Positions 52,809 through 61,079 of a DNA stretch of 64,000 bases are shown here, piece by piece. Each line of letters starts with the position of its first letter. The stretch's first letter is position 1. Source of the DNA: Spirochaetes bacterium GWF1_51_8 (GTDB taxonomy: Bacteria; Spirochaetota; Brevinematia; Brevinematales; GWF1-51-8); contig MIBE01000053.1 in assembly GCA_001829415.1 (NCBI GenBank), positions 79,192 to 143,191 on the forward strand, written 5' to 3'. Under the pieces are notes generated by a model that saw only the letters and a list, made by a program, of their open reading frames with translations, made no database searches and was not told the origin of the DNA. A program made the translations under genes and the position numbers.

Positions 52809-52905
52809 GGGCGGTTCTAATAACCAAGCTTTTTTTAACAAACCAAACATGGTTATTTATAAAACACCCAATGGTCACTTCCTTGAATCAGTTTTTAGAA
52901 GTGCC
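52809..52905 (+). repeat. Family 1 dispersed repeat, best-preserved copy
   Basis: GGGCGGTTCTAATAACC at the left and GTTTTTAGAAGTGCC at the right form terminal inverted repeats; the core ACACCCAATGGTCACTTCCT starts at 52863. Length 97 bp. The remainder of the 280-bp spacer is AT-rich, with the promoter at 53029. Confidence 0.8.
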
Positions 52906-53028
52906 ATATCTTAACATCGACCGGAATTACGTGCAAATAATCAGGAATTACGGGTTTTTATGAAAAAAATTGAAATTCTAAGCCGGAAAATCCGAAAAGT
53001 GAAATGGTACTTTATTTTTTTCGGCTGG

Positions 53029-53057
53029 TTGAAAAAAGGATAAAGACATGATAAGAT
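53029..53057 (+). promoter_or_regulatory. Promoter of the MBL/cNMP protein
   Basis: TTGAAA at 53029-53034, 17 bp, TAAGAT at 53052-53057. The predicted transcript begins within a few bases of the TTG start. Confidence 0.6.
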
Positions 53058-53066
53058 ATTCATGTA

Positions 53067-55238
53067 TTGGGGGAACATATTCAAAGGATAAAAAGTCTAA
53101 CTGAGCTGGCCGGTATCATCACTCCGCTTCCGCGCGGGGGATACCTTGTGAACACTTCCGAGGGATATATTCAGTTCGGTGCGCCGCCCGAGACGTTAAA
53201 AGACACCAAACTTTTACCTCTGGGCGTACCTACTACGTTCGTCCTCCCCTACAACCATTTTCATCCCGAACAGGGGATCAGCATGGCGGAGGTCGAGTTC
53301 CCGTTATACTTCAATTACTACATCCGAAAGAAGAAGACGACCGTCTATATCAATCCTAATCATATCGATAACATGAAGATCGTGCTGAACGAGGCGAACT
53401 TCGGCCCGGAAAAGTTCGATATCACTAACGAGTACGAGAAGACATCCGAGGCGATCGTCCCGAACCTTCACGCCGAGATGAAATACTTCCGCGGCGAAAA
53501 CCAGCTTGCGAACCTTGTCGAGTTTTTTCCGATAGAGCCCGCCGGATTCGATATCGGAAAGGTGCGGATCGTCCCGCGCGCGGATTTGGGATTCGATGTG
53601 TACGATAACGGCGAAAAGATTGTCGAAGTCCCGGGCGAGATGAAGTTCCAGATACAATACGACCTCGGCGCCACCCTCAACGAGCCGTTCGAACCGCCGG
53701 AATTCGGTATCACATGTCTCGGGCCGTCGCACGGATTCGACCATGAGCAGAACACGTCGGGGTTCATCCTCTGGATCAACCGGATCGGCGTGATGCTCGA
53801 CCCGCCGGTGAATTCCACCGCGTGGCTCCGCGATTCAAATGTCAACCCCAAGCTGATCGATTCTTTAATCCTGACACATTGCCACGCCGATCACGACTCC
53901 GGGACTTTCCAGAAGATACTCGAGGAAGGACGGGTCAACGTCTATTCCACGCCGACAGTCATCCAGAGTTTTGTCAAGAAATACTCCGCCCTGACACGGA
54001 TGCCCGCGTCGACACTGCTCAAGATGTTCAATTTCATCCCGATCAAACTTGACAACGAGATCAATATTCACGGGGCATTTTTCCGTTTTCATTACTCGCT
54101 CCATTCCATTCCCACTATCGGCTTCCAGATGTCCTACCGGAATAAGACATTTGTCTACAGTTCCGACCACCTGAACTCGCCGGAGAAGTTTCAGGAACTG
54201 TACCAGATGGGGATCATGTCGAAGGGGCGGAGGGATCACCTGCTGAATTTCCCGTGGGACGCGGACAATATCTACCATGAGGCCGGAGTTCCGCCATTGC
54301 ACACCCAGGCGAGCTATCTTAACTCACTTCCGGCCGATATCCAGAAAAAGGTTACGGTCTACCATATCGCGGAAAAGGATTTCCCGACCGAAACCGATCT
54401 CACACTCGCGAAATTCGGTATCGGCGAAACAGTCTATCCCGATATCAGGAAGCACGCGCACGAGAACGCTTACCGGATACTCGACGTATTCGGTAGGATC
54501 GATATATTCAAGGACCTTCCGCGCGACAAGATGAAGGATTTGCTCCTGATTGTCAACGAAGAAGATTTCGAGAAGGGCGAGAAGATTATCGAGAAAGACA
54601 CACCCGGCGACAAGTTCTATGTGATCGTCGCGGGTAACGTTTCTATCGGGGGGATCGAGGATGTCGAGGATAAGGTCTATGGGACGTTCGAGTACTTCGG
54701 CGAGGCTTCGCTCGTTTTGGGCGGGAAGCGTTCCGCCGACGTGATCGCCGCCACACATGTCCAGGCGTACTCGATCGCGAAGGAAGATTTCCTGCGCCTG
54801 ATCCGCGGCACGCCGCTCGCGGAGAATATCATGAAGATCGCGATTGTCCGTAACGGTAAGACATGGAATGTCATTCGCGCGAATAAATATTTCAAGCGCC
54901 TGTCGTCGTCGCAGGTCACCCGTCTCGAGTCGATCCTGATGCCGGTCGATCTGCCGAAAGAGCAGTTCCTATTCACGAGTGACGCGGAAAAGAATTTCGT
55001 GTACTTAGTCGCTAAGGGGAACCTTACCGAGATCGACAACGGGCAGAAGACGAAAAAGCTGGGGATGGGCGAACTCGCGTGGTACCGGCTGCCGTTCGAG
55101 AACGGCGGCACTCCCGAACGCAACTTCAAGGCGTCCACGAAATGCGAACTGTATATGATGAAGATGGACGAGTTTTTAGCCTTCCTCGACGAAAACCCCG
55201 GCATCCAGATGAATATCCTTTTCGAGAACAGGGGATAG
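53067..55238 (+). CDS. Metallo-beta-lactamase-fold protein with cyclic-nucleotide-binding domains
   Basis: 723 residues. The first 470 hold an MBL-fold hydrolase with the metal motif H271-x-H273-x-D275-H276 (LTHCHADHDSG), preceded by SHGFDHEQNTSG. Next is a cNMP-binding domain (about 480-590) with EKGEKIIEKDTPGDKFYVIVAGNVSIGG and FGEASLVLGGKRSADVIA, then a second, weaker one to the end. It may be a cyclic-nucleotide-controlled hydrolase. Similar fusions are known to me mainly from spirochaetes. The start is a TTG with no clear ribosome site. Confidence 0.85.
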   Translation: MGEHIQRIKSLTELAGIITPLPRGGYLVNTSEGYIQFGAPPETLKDTKLLPLGVPTTFVLPYNHFHPEQGISMAEVEFPLYFNYYIRKKKTTVYINPNHIDNMKIVLNEANFGPEKFDITNEYEKTSEAIVPNLHAEMKYFRGENQLANLVEFFPIEPAGFDIGKVRIVPRADLGFDVYDNGEKIVEVPGEMKFQIQYDLGATLNEPFEPPEFGITCLGPSHGFDHEQNTSGFILWINRIGVMLDPPVNSTAWLRDSNVNPKLIDSLILTHCHADHDSGTFQKILEEGRVNVYSTPTVIQSFVKKYSALTRMPASTLLKMFNFIPIKLDNEINIHGAFFRFHYSLHSIPTIGFQMSYRNKTFVYSSDHLNSPEKFQELYQMGIMSKGRRDHLLNFPWDADNIYHEAGVPPLHTQASYLNSLPADIQKKVTVYHIAEKDFPTETDLTLAKFGIGETVYPDIRKHAHENAYRILDVFGRIDIFKDLPRDKMKDLLLIVNEEDFEKGEKIIEKDTPGDKFYVIVAGNVSIGGIEDVEDKVYGTFEYFGEASLVLGGKRSADVIAATHVQAYSIAKEDFLRLIRGTPLAENIMKIAIVRNGKTWNVIRANKYFKRLSSSQVTRLESILMPVDLPKEQFLFTSDAEKNFVYLVAKGNLTEIDNGQKTKKLGMGELAWYRLPFENGGTPERNFKASTKCELYMMKMDEFLAFLDENPGIQMNILFENRG

Positions 55239-55243
55239 ATACC

Positions 55244-57196
55244 CTACCATCCGCCTCCGCCTCCGCCGCCCCCGCCTCCTCCGGACGACCCGCCTCCGCC
55301 TCCGCCGCTGCTGGGAGATGTCGAGGCCGAACTGAGCGCGCTGGTCAAACCCGAGCCGATAGACGATGTGAAGCTCCCGAAGTCCGAACTGCTGAACGAG
55401 GAACCGTTGTACCATGACGGCGAGTAGGACGATGGACCCTGCTTCGCGGCTTCGAGGACGTCATGGAAATATCCCGCCCAGTTCTTCTCCATATCGAACG
55501 TCAGCGCGTAGGGAAGGAATTTCTCGAACGTCGCGATGTCCTTCGCGGGCGGGTTCAGGACTTCGATCCTGCCCTTCTCGGCCGCGCCGATATACATTCT
55601 AAATCCTTCGATTTTATCCATCAATGCCCTTCCCGCGAGGGTAGGCGCCTTCAGCAGGCGATAGAAAATGTAATTTATCAGGATCGCGATGATGCACACC
55701 GGGAGCAGCCAGTACGACGTATTCATGACGAAAAAGAGAATCACGATCCCGACGATTTCACCCGCGACAAACACGGATGAAAAGAGAGTCATGCCGATTG
55801 CGCCCGCGAATTTCGACCCCTTTTTTTGGGTACTGGTGAACGCGTCGATCCAAACTTGCCCGACGGATTTTATAAGCACGGCCACGCCGAATGTCCAGAA
55901 CGACAGCCATCCCAGGACGAATGCGGCGATGAAGTTCGCCGAAAAGAGCAGGACTCCCGTAAACACGACTATGATTGTCAGGATCAGCCCCGGGATGAAG
56001 ATATGCCTGTTCTGGACGAAATAGGTGATCTCGTAACGCGTCTTCAGGGTGCTTTTACATTTATTGATCGCCTCGGCAAACTCGGAATGGTAGGCGTTGT
56101 CTACGTCTATGGATCTCCTTCCGGAGAATAGGGCATTAAAGACGGCCTTTTCCTCGTCGGTCATCCCCGAAAGAGTATCGGTTGTCACGACGAGTTTGTA
56201 CTTTTCTCTATCTTCCGTTATCTGAATCTTTCCTTTCACGGCAAGGCTGATAATCGTCGTGGAGAAGATTTTCGGGTCGTACTTCATGCCGAGGATGTAG
56301 CGCATCGCGCCGGGAGAGAGGTTTTCCGGCGGGTCGAAATAGGTCATAATCGAACCTTTTTTCGGGTCGCGCCCCGCGATAAACCACATGACGATATAGT
56401 AAATCATTATCAGGAATATGCCTGCGGTTATCACGAAAAATCCCGTATTATCCCGGAACAGTTTCATAAACTTTTGGTCTTCGTCCGGGGGGGCAACAAT
56501 CCCGTTCGGCCAGCGGGTCATGACGGTGAATCCGGTCTCCGGCTGGAATGCGTCATCGGCGGTATACTTCAGGATATCGCCTATCCGCTCGAACGTATAG
56601 TTGGTGAAGGTTTCGCCGTAATGCCCGATATAGGCGTCATGGGAGATCAGTTTGTCTCCCGCGCCCCCGGGAAGATGTATTAGGATCGAAGCGCTGTTAA
56701 TCGCGAAAATCCATTCCGTCCCGATAGCGTTCCAGTAAAGCTCCGTATAATCGGAATTGAAATTCAGAGCCTCGTCGATCCGGTACACGATCTTATATTC
56801 GTAGAGCCCGGGTGTAAGATAGATGTCCTCGCTGCCGAGATAAATTCTGGTGTTCCCCATGTTATCCTCGACATGATAGGGTTCTTCTTTTCCGTCTTTC
56901 AGGATGGCGACGATCGTAATCGGATATACCCGGTTGAATCCGTTAGCGAGTCTTTTAGTGAAAGGAATATCGCGGTAAATACCATGGTTGATATTGATAC
57001 TCGCGGCATAGACCGAAATCGTCTCTTCGATTAGAAGCGAGCCGTTTGTTTCGACCTTGATGAAAACATGGTATGTATCGATGTATTCGCTTTCGGGTGT
57101 ATACCCCGAGTCATCGGAAGATGTACTGCTTTGCGCGAAAAACAGGGCTGGGCCTGTCAGAAATAAAGAGATGAATAAAGCAAACAGAATTTTCAT
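55244..57196 (-). CDS. DUF2207 membrane protein with poly-glycine tail
   Basis: 650 residues. A signal peptide (1-21) precedes a long extracytoplasmic beta domain (about 35-235, with HGIYRDIPF typical of the family), a membrane helix, a cytoplasmic part and two or three more helices (about 400-510). The tail is nearly all Gly and Ser (SGGGGGGSSGG type) and ends in Trp, as in many DUF2207 proteins. Function unknown. GGAGG precedes the ATG. The gene converges on the MBL/cNMP gene, 5 bp apart. Confidence 0.92.
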   Translation of the reverse strand: MKILFALFISLFLTGPALFFAQSSTSSDDSGYTPESEYIDTYHVFIKVETNGSLLIEETISVYAASININHGIYRDIPFTKRLANGFNRVYPITIVAILKDGKEEPYHVEDNMGNTRIYLGSEDIYLTPGLYEYKIVYRIDEALNFNSDYTELYWNAIGTEWIFAINSASILIHLPGGAGDKLISHDAYIGHYGETFTNYTFERIGDILKYTADDAFQPETGFTVMTRWPNGIVAPPDEDQKFMKLFRDNTGFFVITAGIFLIMIYYIVMWFIAGRDPKKGSIMTYFDPPENLSPGAMRYILGMKYDPKIFSTTIISLAVKGKIQITEDREKYKLVVTTDTLSGMTDEEKAVFNALFSGRRSIDVDNAYHSEFAEAINKCKSTLKTRYEITYFVQNRHIFIPGLILTIIVVFTGVLLFSANFIAAFVLGWLSFWTFGVAVLIKSVGQVWIDAFTSTQKKGSKFAGAIGMTLFSSVFVAGEIVGIVILFFVMNTSYWLLPVCIIAILINYIFYRLLKAPTLAGRALMDKIEGFRMYIGAAEKGRIEVLNPPAKDIATFEKFLPYALTFDMEKNWAGYFHDVLEAAKQGPSSYSPSWYNGSSFSSSDFGSFTSSIGSGLTSALSSASTSPSSGGGGGGSSGGGGGGGGGGGW

Positions 57197-57256
57197 AAAA
57201 CCTCCGGACGATTTAGAGGACTGTTGACGATATAGAATTCCCCGATATTATTTTTC

Positions 57257-57350
57257 ACTGCTTCGGTTATGGTTCGGCATCCCGACGGTGAAGTCGGGAC
57301 AAGCGCTCACCATGACAGCCTCACAATGACAACACAAGTTTGTTAACAGC
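57257..57350 (-). repeat. Family 2 dispersed repeat, reverse copy
   Basis: Read on the minus strand: TGTTAACAAACTTGTGTTGTC, GTCATGGTGAGCGCTTGTC, CCGTCGGGATGCCGAACCAT. The order and wording match 51030-51110. Only one end of the element seems present. Confidence 0.75.
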
Positions 57351-57364
57351 ATTTTAGGTAACGA

Positions 57365-57450
57365 GACGGTTCTAGTAACCTTGCTTTTTCTCACGAAGCA
57401 AAGCATTTTTATTTGTAGAACGCCCGATAATCACTACTGTAAATGTCTAT
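57365..57450 (+). repeat. Family 1 dispersed repeat, degenerate copy
   Basis: GACGGTTCTAGTAACC at the left, then AACGCCCGATAATCACTACTG at 57419-57439. It directly follows a family 2 copy, so the 358-bp gap upstream of glgX is mostly repeats. No gene is supported in the rest. Confidence 0.6.
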
Positions 57451-57554
57451 GAAGTATAGCACGAAAGATTAAACCTCGCAATCGGTAAATTCCATTTCGC
57501 TATTGATTTTTTTCAAAACGGAGTCATACTTATAAAAAGCATTTTGGGGGCTAT

Positions 57555-59675
57555 ATGAGCAGGAAATCCGGTTTGAAGGTCGGCGCGGGCGAGTTTTATC
57601 CTCTCGGCGCGGAATATTCCGAAAAAGGCGTAAATTTCGCGCTGTTTTCGCGTCACGCATCCGCTGTCGATCTTCTCCTTTTCGATCAGCCATCCGGCGA
57701 CACGCCGTCCGACATAATCCCGTTGAAAAGCCGCACCCGCTTTGTCTGGCATTGCTTTATCGAGGGATTGAAAGCCGGACAGCTCTACGGGTATCGGGTG
57801 CACGGCCGTTACGCCCCGGAGGAAGGATACCGTTTCAACCCGAACCGGCTTCTGGTCGACCCTTACGCCAAGGCTATCGACGGACATTTCGCGAAGGATG
57901 TCTGCCACCTCGGCTACGATCCGTTCTCCCACCTGTCCGACCTGTCGTTCAATAACTCATCCAATTATCAGGGCGCGCCCAAGTGCGTTGTCGTAGACGA
58001 TACATTCGAATGGGACGGCGACCGTCACCCCGCCACACCGTTGGATAAAAGCGTGATCTATGAGGCGCATGTCAAAGGCCTCACGATGCATCAATCGTCG
58101 AAGAGCAAGTCGCCGGGGACGTACCTCGGGGTGATCGATACTATTCCGTACATGAAAGACCTCGGTGTTACGGCAGTCGAGCTTCTCCCGGTGCACCATT
58201 GCCAGGAAGAGGATTTCCTTCTGGCGAAGGGGATGACGAACTACTGGGGCTACAACACCCTCGGCTACTTCGCACCGGACAGCCGTTACGGGACGGGCGC
58301 GGAACCCGGAAGCCAGGTGCGCGAGTTTAAGGAGATGGTCAAGGCGCTCCACGCGGCGGGGCTCGAGGTGATCCTCGATGTGGTCTACAACCATACCTGC
58401 GAGGGCAACGAGAAGGGCAACACCTATTCGTTCAAGGGGATCGATAATCAGAGCTATTACAAGCTCGCGGGGAATAAACGTTACTACATAGACTTCACCG
58501 GGTGCGGAAACAGCCTGAACTTCGGCGAGCCGCAGGTGATCAAGCTCGTCATGGACTCGTTACGCTACTGGGTGCGGGAGATGCATGTCGACGGATTCCG
58601 TTTCGACCTGGCGTCGGTGCTGGGGCGGGAACAGGGCAGTTTCGATCAGGTGTCGGCGTTCTTCACCGCGATCCACCAGGACCCGGCGCTCGCGCCTGTT
58701 AAACTGATCGCCGAGCCGTGGGATATCGCATGGGACTCCTACCAGGTCGGCAACTTCCCGGTGGACTGGGCGGAATGGAACGGGCGTTACCGGGACACGG
58801 TGCGCCGTTTTATGAAGGGCGACAGCGGACTGCTCGCCGAGATCGGAAGCCGCCTCACCGGAAGCCCCGACCTTTACAGCGACGACGGCCGCACTCCCTA
58901 CCACAGCATCAACTTCATCACCTGTCACGACGGGTTCTCGCTCTGCGACCTCGTGTCGTATAACGGCAAGCACAACGAGGCCAACGGCGAAGAGAACCGT
59001 GACGGCACCAACGATAACAACTCATGGAACTGCGGCTCGGAGGGCGAAACGTCCGACATGGGGATACTCCGGCTCCGCAAGCAGATGTCGAAGAATTTTA
59101 TCACGTTTCTCATGGTCTCGCAGGGCACGCCGATGCTGTTGGGCGGGGACGAATTTATGCGGACACAGGGCGGGAATAACAACTCCTACTGCCAGGATAA
59201 CGGGATCAACTGGCTCGACTGGGAACTGATGTCGAAAAACCGCGAGCTTGTCGAATTCACGAAGAAGATGATCGCGTACAGGATGAAGCGCCCGCATTTC
59301 CGTTATACCGGGTTCTTCACCGGCCTCGATACCGACGGAACCAAGCTCGGCGATATCAACTGGTACGACGTGAACCTGAACGGGCCGAACTGGAACGACG
59401 GCGGCGCCCGGACGATCGCGTTCCTGATCGAGGGCGAGGAGATCACGGGCGGAAAGGACAGCGCCGACGTGTTTGTCATGATCAATATGTTCTGGGAGGA
59501 TATCCCGTTCGCCCTGCCGAAATGCGCGAAGGGTTCCGAATGGGCGCTTGTGATGGACACATCATTGTCGGAGGGAAGCGAGTTCCCGGAGACGGCGGAG
59601 AATCGGAAGCTGGGGTACTCCGGGTCGTACACCGTCCGTTCGAGATGCATCGTGATACTCGACAGGAGTAAATAA
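57555..59675 (+). CDS. glgX: Glycogen debranching enzyme GlgX
   Basis: 706 residues, normal for the GlgX/isoamylase group. An N-terminal CBM48 (GVNFALFSRHASAVDLLLF) precedes the GH13 barrel: DVVYNHTCEGN, GFRFDLASVLGRE (nucleophile Asp), LIAEPWD (acid Glu) and TCHDGFSL (His-Asp). It hydrolyses alpha-1,6 branches of glycogen. No glgA, glgB or glgP is adjacent. Ribosome site is weak (GGGGGC). Confidence 0.96.
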   Translation: MSRKSGLKVGAGEFYPLGAEYSEKGVNFALFSRHASAVDLLLFDQPSGDTPSDIIPLKSRTRFVWHCFIEGLKAGQLYGYRVHGRYAPEEGYRFNPNRLLVDPYAKAIDGHFAKDVCHLGYDPFSHLSDLSFNNSSNYQGAPKCVVVDDTFEWDGDRHPATPLDKSVIYEAHVKGLTMHQSSKSKSPGTYLGVIDTIPYMKDLGVTAVELLPVHHCQEEDFLLAKGMTNYWGYNTLGYFAPDSRYGTGAEPGSQVREFKEMVKALHAAGLEVILDVVYNHTCEGNEKGNTYSFKGIDNQSYYKLAGNKRYYIDFTGCGNSLNFGEPQVIKLVMDSLRYWVREMHVDGFRFDLASVLGREQGSFDQVSAFFTAIHQDPALAPVKLIAEPWDIAWDSYQVGNFPVDWAEWNGRYRDTVRRFMKGDSGLLAEIGSRLTGSPDLYSDDGRTPYHSINFITCHDGFSLCDLVSYNGKHNEANGEENRDGTNDNNSWNCGSEGETSDMGILRLRKQMSKNFITFLMVSQGTPMLLGGDEFMRTQGGNNNSYCQDNGINWLDWELMSKNRELVEFTKKMIAYRMKRPHFRYTGFFTGLDTDGTKLGDINWYDVNLNGPNWNDGGARTIAFLIEGEEITGGKDSADVFVMINMFWEDIPFALPKCAKGSEWALVMDTSLSEGSEFPETAENRKLGYSGSYTVRSRCIVILDRSK

Positions 59676-59716
59676 TAAAACACTAGTTTTACCGAAAAAT
59701 AACCGGCGGTAATTAT

Positions 59717-59745
59717 TTGACTATTCCGTGAAAAGTGTGTATAAT
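59717..59745 (+). promoter_or_regulatory. Promoter of the fMet/CAT tRNA pair
   Basis: TTGACT at 59717-59722, 17 bp, TATAAT at 59740-59745. Confidence 0.82.
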
Positions 59746-59767
59746 CTCTGGTGATCGAATACAACGT

Positions 59768-59841
<74 letters not shown>

Positions 59842-59856
59842 ATCGCTTATTGTTGT

Positions 59857-59929
59857 GGCGGGATGGCTCAGTCGGTAGAGCAGGTGAATCATAATCACTT
59901 GGTCGGGGGTTCGAGTCCCTCTCCCGCTA
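59857..59929 (+). tRNA. tRNA with anticodon CAT: elongator Met or Ile2
   Basis: Acceptor GGCGGGA pairs with TCCCGCT (one G-U); anticodon loop ATCATAA; discriminator A. The anticodon arm and variable region (AGGTGA...TCACTTGGTC) resemble lysidine-modified tRNA-Ile2, while the acceptor end resembles elongator tRNA-Met, so the charge cannot be decided by eye. Confidence 0.9.
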
Positions 59930-59935
59930 AGCCTT

Positions 59936-59967
59936 AAAAGGTTATCCTGAGGGATAACCTTTTTTTA
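59936..59967 (+). terminator. Terminator of the tRNA pair
   Basis: AGGTTATCC at 59939-59947, loop TGAG, GGATAACCT at 59952-59960, then seven T. Confidence 0.92.
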
Positions 59968-60002
59968 TCGAAAAAATTCTTAAAAAAAATTGCCGTTTAG
60001 TC

Positions 60003-60031
60003 TTGATTTCATTCAAAAAAAACGATATAAT
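60003..60031 (+). promoter_or_regulatory. Orphan promoter ahead of a structured non-coding region
   Basis: TTGATT at 60003-60008, 17 bp, TATAAT at 60026-60031, with no rightward gene following before the convergent gene at 60127. Confidence 0.66.
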
Positions 60032-60038
60032 ACTTACA

Positions 60039-60112
60039 TTCTCCAATGAGGCTTCGGCCTCAGATTCAAGTTTATTGCGCACCTCCGCGGGAGACCCTCA
60101 TCAGGTCTCCCG
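60039..60112 (+). ncRNA. Candidate small RNA with two stable hairpins
   Basis: Downstream of the orphan promoter: hairpin TGAGGC-TTCG-GCCTCA at 60047-60062, a linker with ACCTCC at 60081-60086, and a perfect 9-bp stem at 60088-60096/60104-60112. ATGAGG at 60046-60051 can also pair with CCTCAT in the second loop (60096-60101). No reading frame of note. Boundaries are inferred; the second stem may be the terminator of the facing gene instead. Confidence 0.42.
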
Positions 60113-60126
60113 TACCTATTTACGGG

Positions 60127-60957
60127 TTAATCTTTCTTATTTTCCTCTTTTTCGGCCTCACGGCTTTTACTCATGATCGTCGCCCATGCGTCGCGTTCGG
60201 AATCGAACGAAGTGGGCTCGTTCTCCTTATCTTCCTTAGGCGTATACTTCTTCACTATCGCCTTATGCAGGTGGATCCTGAGCGAGGACGATAGCCCGAT
60301 ATAGAAGATCAATGTGAACACGATACTCACCGTGCAGAACAGGAACACGATGAAATCGATCAGCACGATCGCGAAGATAGTCAGACCTTCGGCCATCACG
60401 AACCGGAACGCGTACTTGATAGTGTCCTTCAGGCTGAACTCCGGATTATAGATCATGATGGGGAGGATGACATACTGCATCATGATGATAAAGAGATAGA
60501 CCCAGAAGAGCAGGATGACGACGCCGAATTGGAGGGCGGGTATAGTGAATAGGCGGACGTAGTAGTTTGCCGCGAACGTGATCAGAAACGACGCCGCGCC
60601 GTAGATCAGGAGGAGCAGGCTCGAACGCAGGAACGTCGATTTGAGACTGTTCCAGTACTCCTTCGGGTACTGCTTGAAATACACGATATCCGACTCGAAG
60701 ACTTTTTTCTGGACCGAAATGATCGCTGTTGTCAACGGGAATACCGCGACTACGGCGAACTGCACCGGAAGCCAGAATACGATGCTCTCGATGTTATCGA
60801 AAACCGGTGTCTTGTCCTGGGTGACAAGCATCCACACAAGGATCGCCACAGTGAACAGGAACACGGGATTGATCGCGCCGACGAACGAACCCAGCACACT
60901 GAAACCCATTTTGTCCCACCAACGCTGGAATGCGTTCTTTACAATCTGTATGAGCAT
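60127..60957 (-). CDS. Polytopic membrane protein, YesL-like
   Basis: 276 residues, five or six membrane helices with a charged cytoplasmic tail (SREAEKEENKKD). The start FQRWWDKMGFSVLGSFVGAINPVFLF and the alternation of long helices with a central NPEFSLKDTIKYAFRF linker recall DUF624/YesL-type proteins, but the match is only general. GGGGAG precedes the ATG. No functional neighbour. Confidence 0.65.
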   Translation of the reverse strand: MLIQIVKNAFQRWWDKMGFSVLGSFVGAINPVFLFTVAILVWMLVTQDKTPVFDNIESIVFWLPVQFAVVAVFPLTTAIISVQKKVFESDIVYFKQYPKEYWNSLKSTFLRSSLLLLIYGAASFLITFAANYYVRLFTIPALQFGVVILLFWVYLFIIMMQYVILPIMIYNPEFSLKDTIKYAFRFVMAEGLTIFAIVLIDFIVFLFCTVSIVFTLIFYIGLSSSLRIHLHKAIVKKYTPKEDKENEPTSFDSERDAWATIMSKSREAEKEENKKD

Positions 60958-60983
60958 AGTACTCCCCGTTTCGGTAATTGAAT

Positions 60984-61013
60984 ATTGTACTCGTTACCGG
61001 CGGTTCGTGTCAA
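60984..61013 (-). promoter_or_regulatory. Promoter of the YesL-like gene
   Basis: Minus strand TTGACA (61013-61008), 18 bp, TACAAT (60989-60984). Confidence 0.65.
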
Positions 61014-61031
61014 TGATTTGCGATGTGCCAT

Positions 61032-61060
61032 TTGATTTTTCACGGATGAGGATTTATACT
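61032..61060 (+). promoter_or_regulatory. Promoter of the GH3 gene
   Basis: TTGATT at 61032-61037, 17 bp, TATACT at 61055-61060. It leaves a leader of about 13 nt without a clear Shine-Dalgarno. Confidence 0.6.
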
Positions 61061-61079
61061 CTTACTTCAAAATACGCGT

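Noticed and set aside
60046..60294. An 82-codon frame on the plus strand downstream of the orphan promoter
   Set aside because: Most of it is antisense to the membrane protein gene and it has no ribosome site. The structured RNA reading is preferred.
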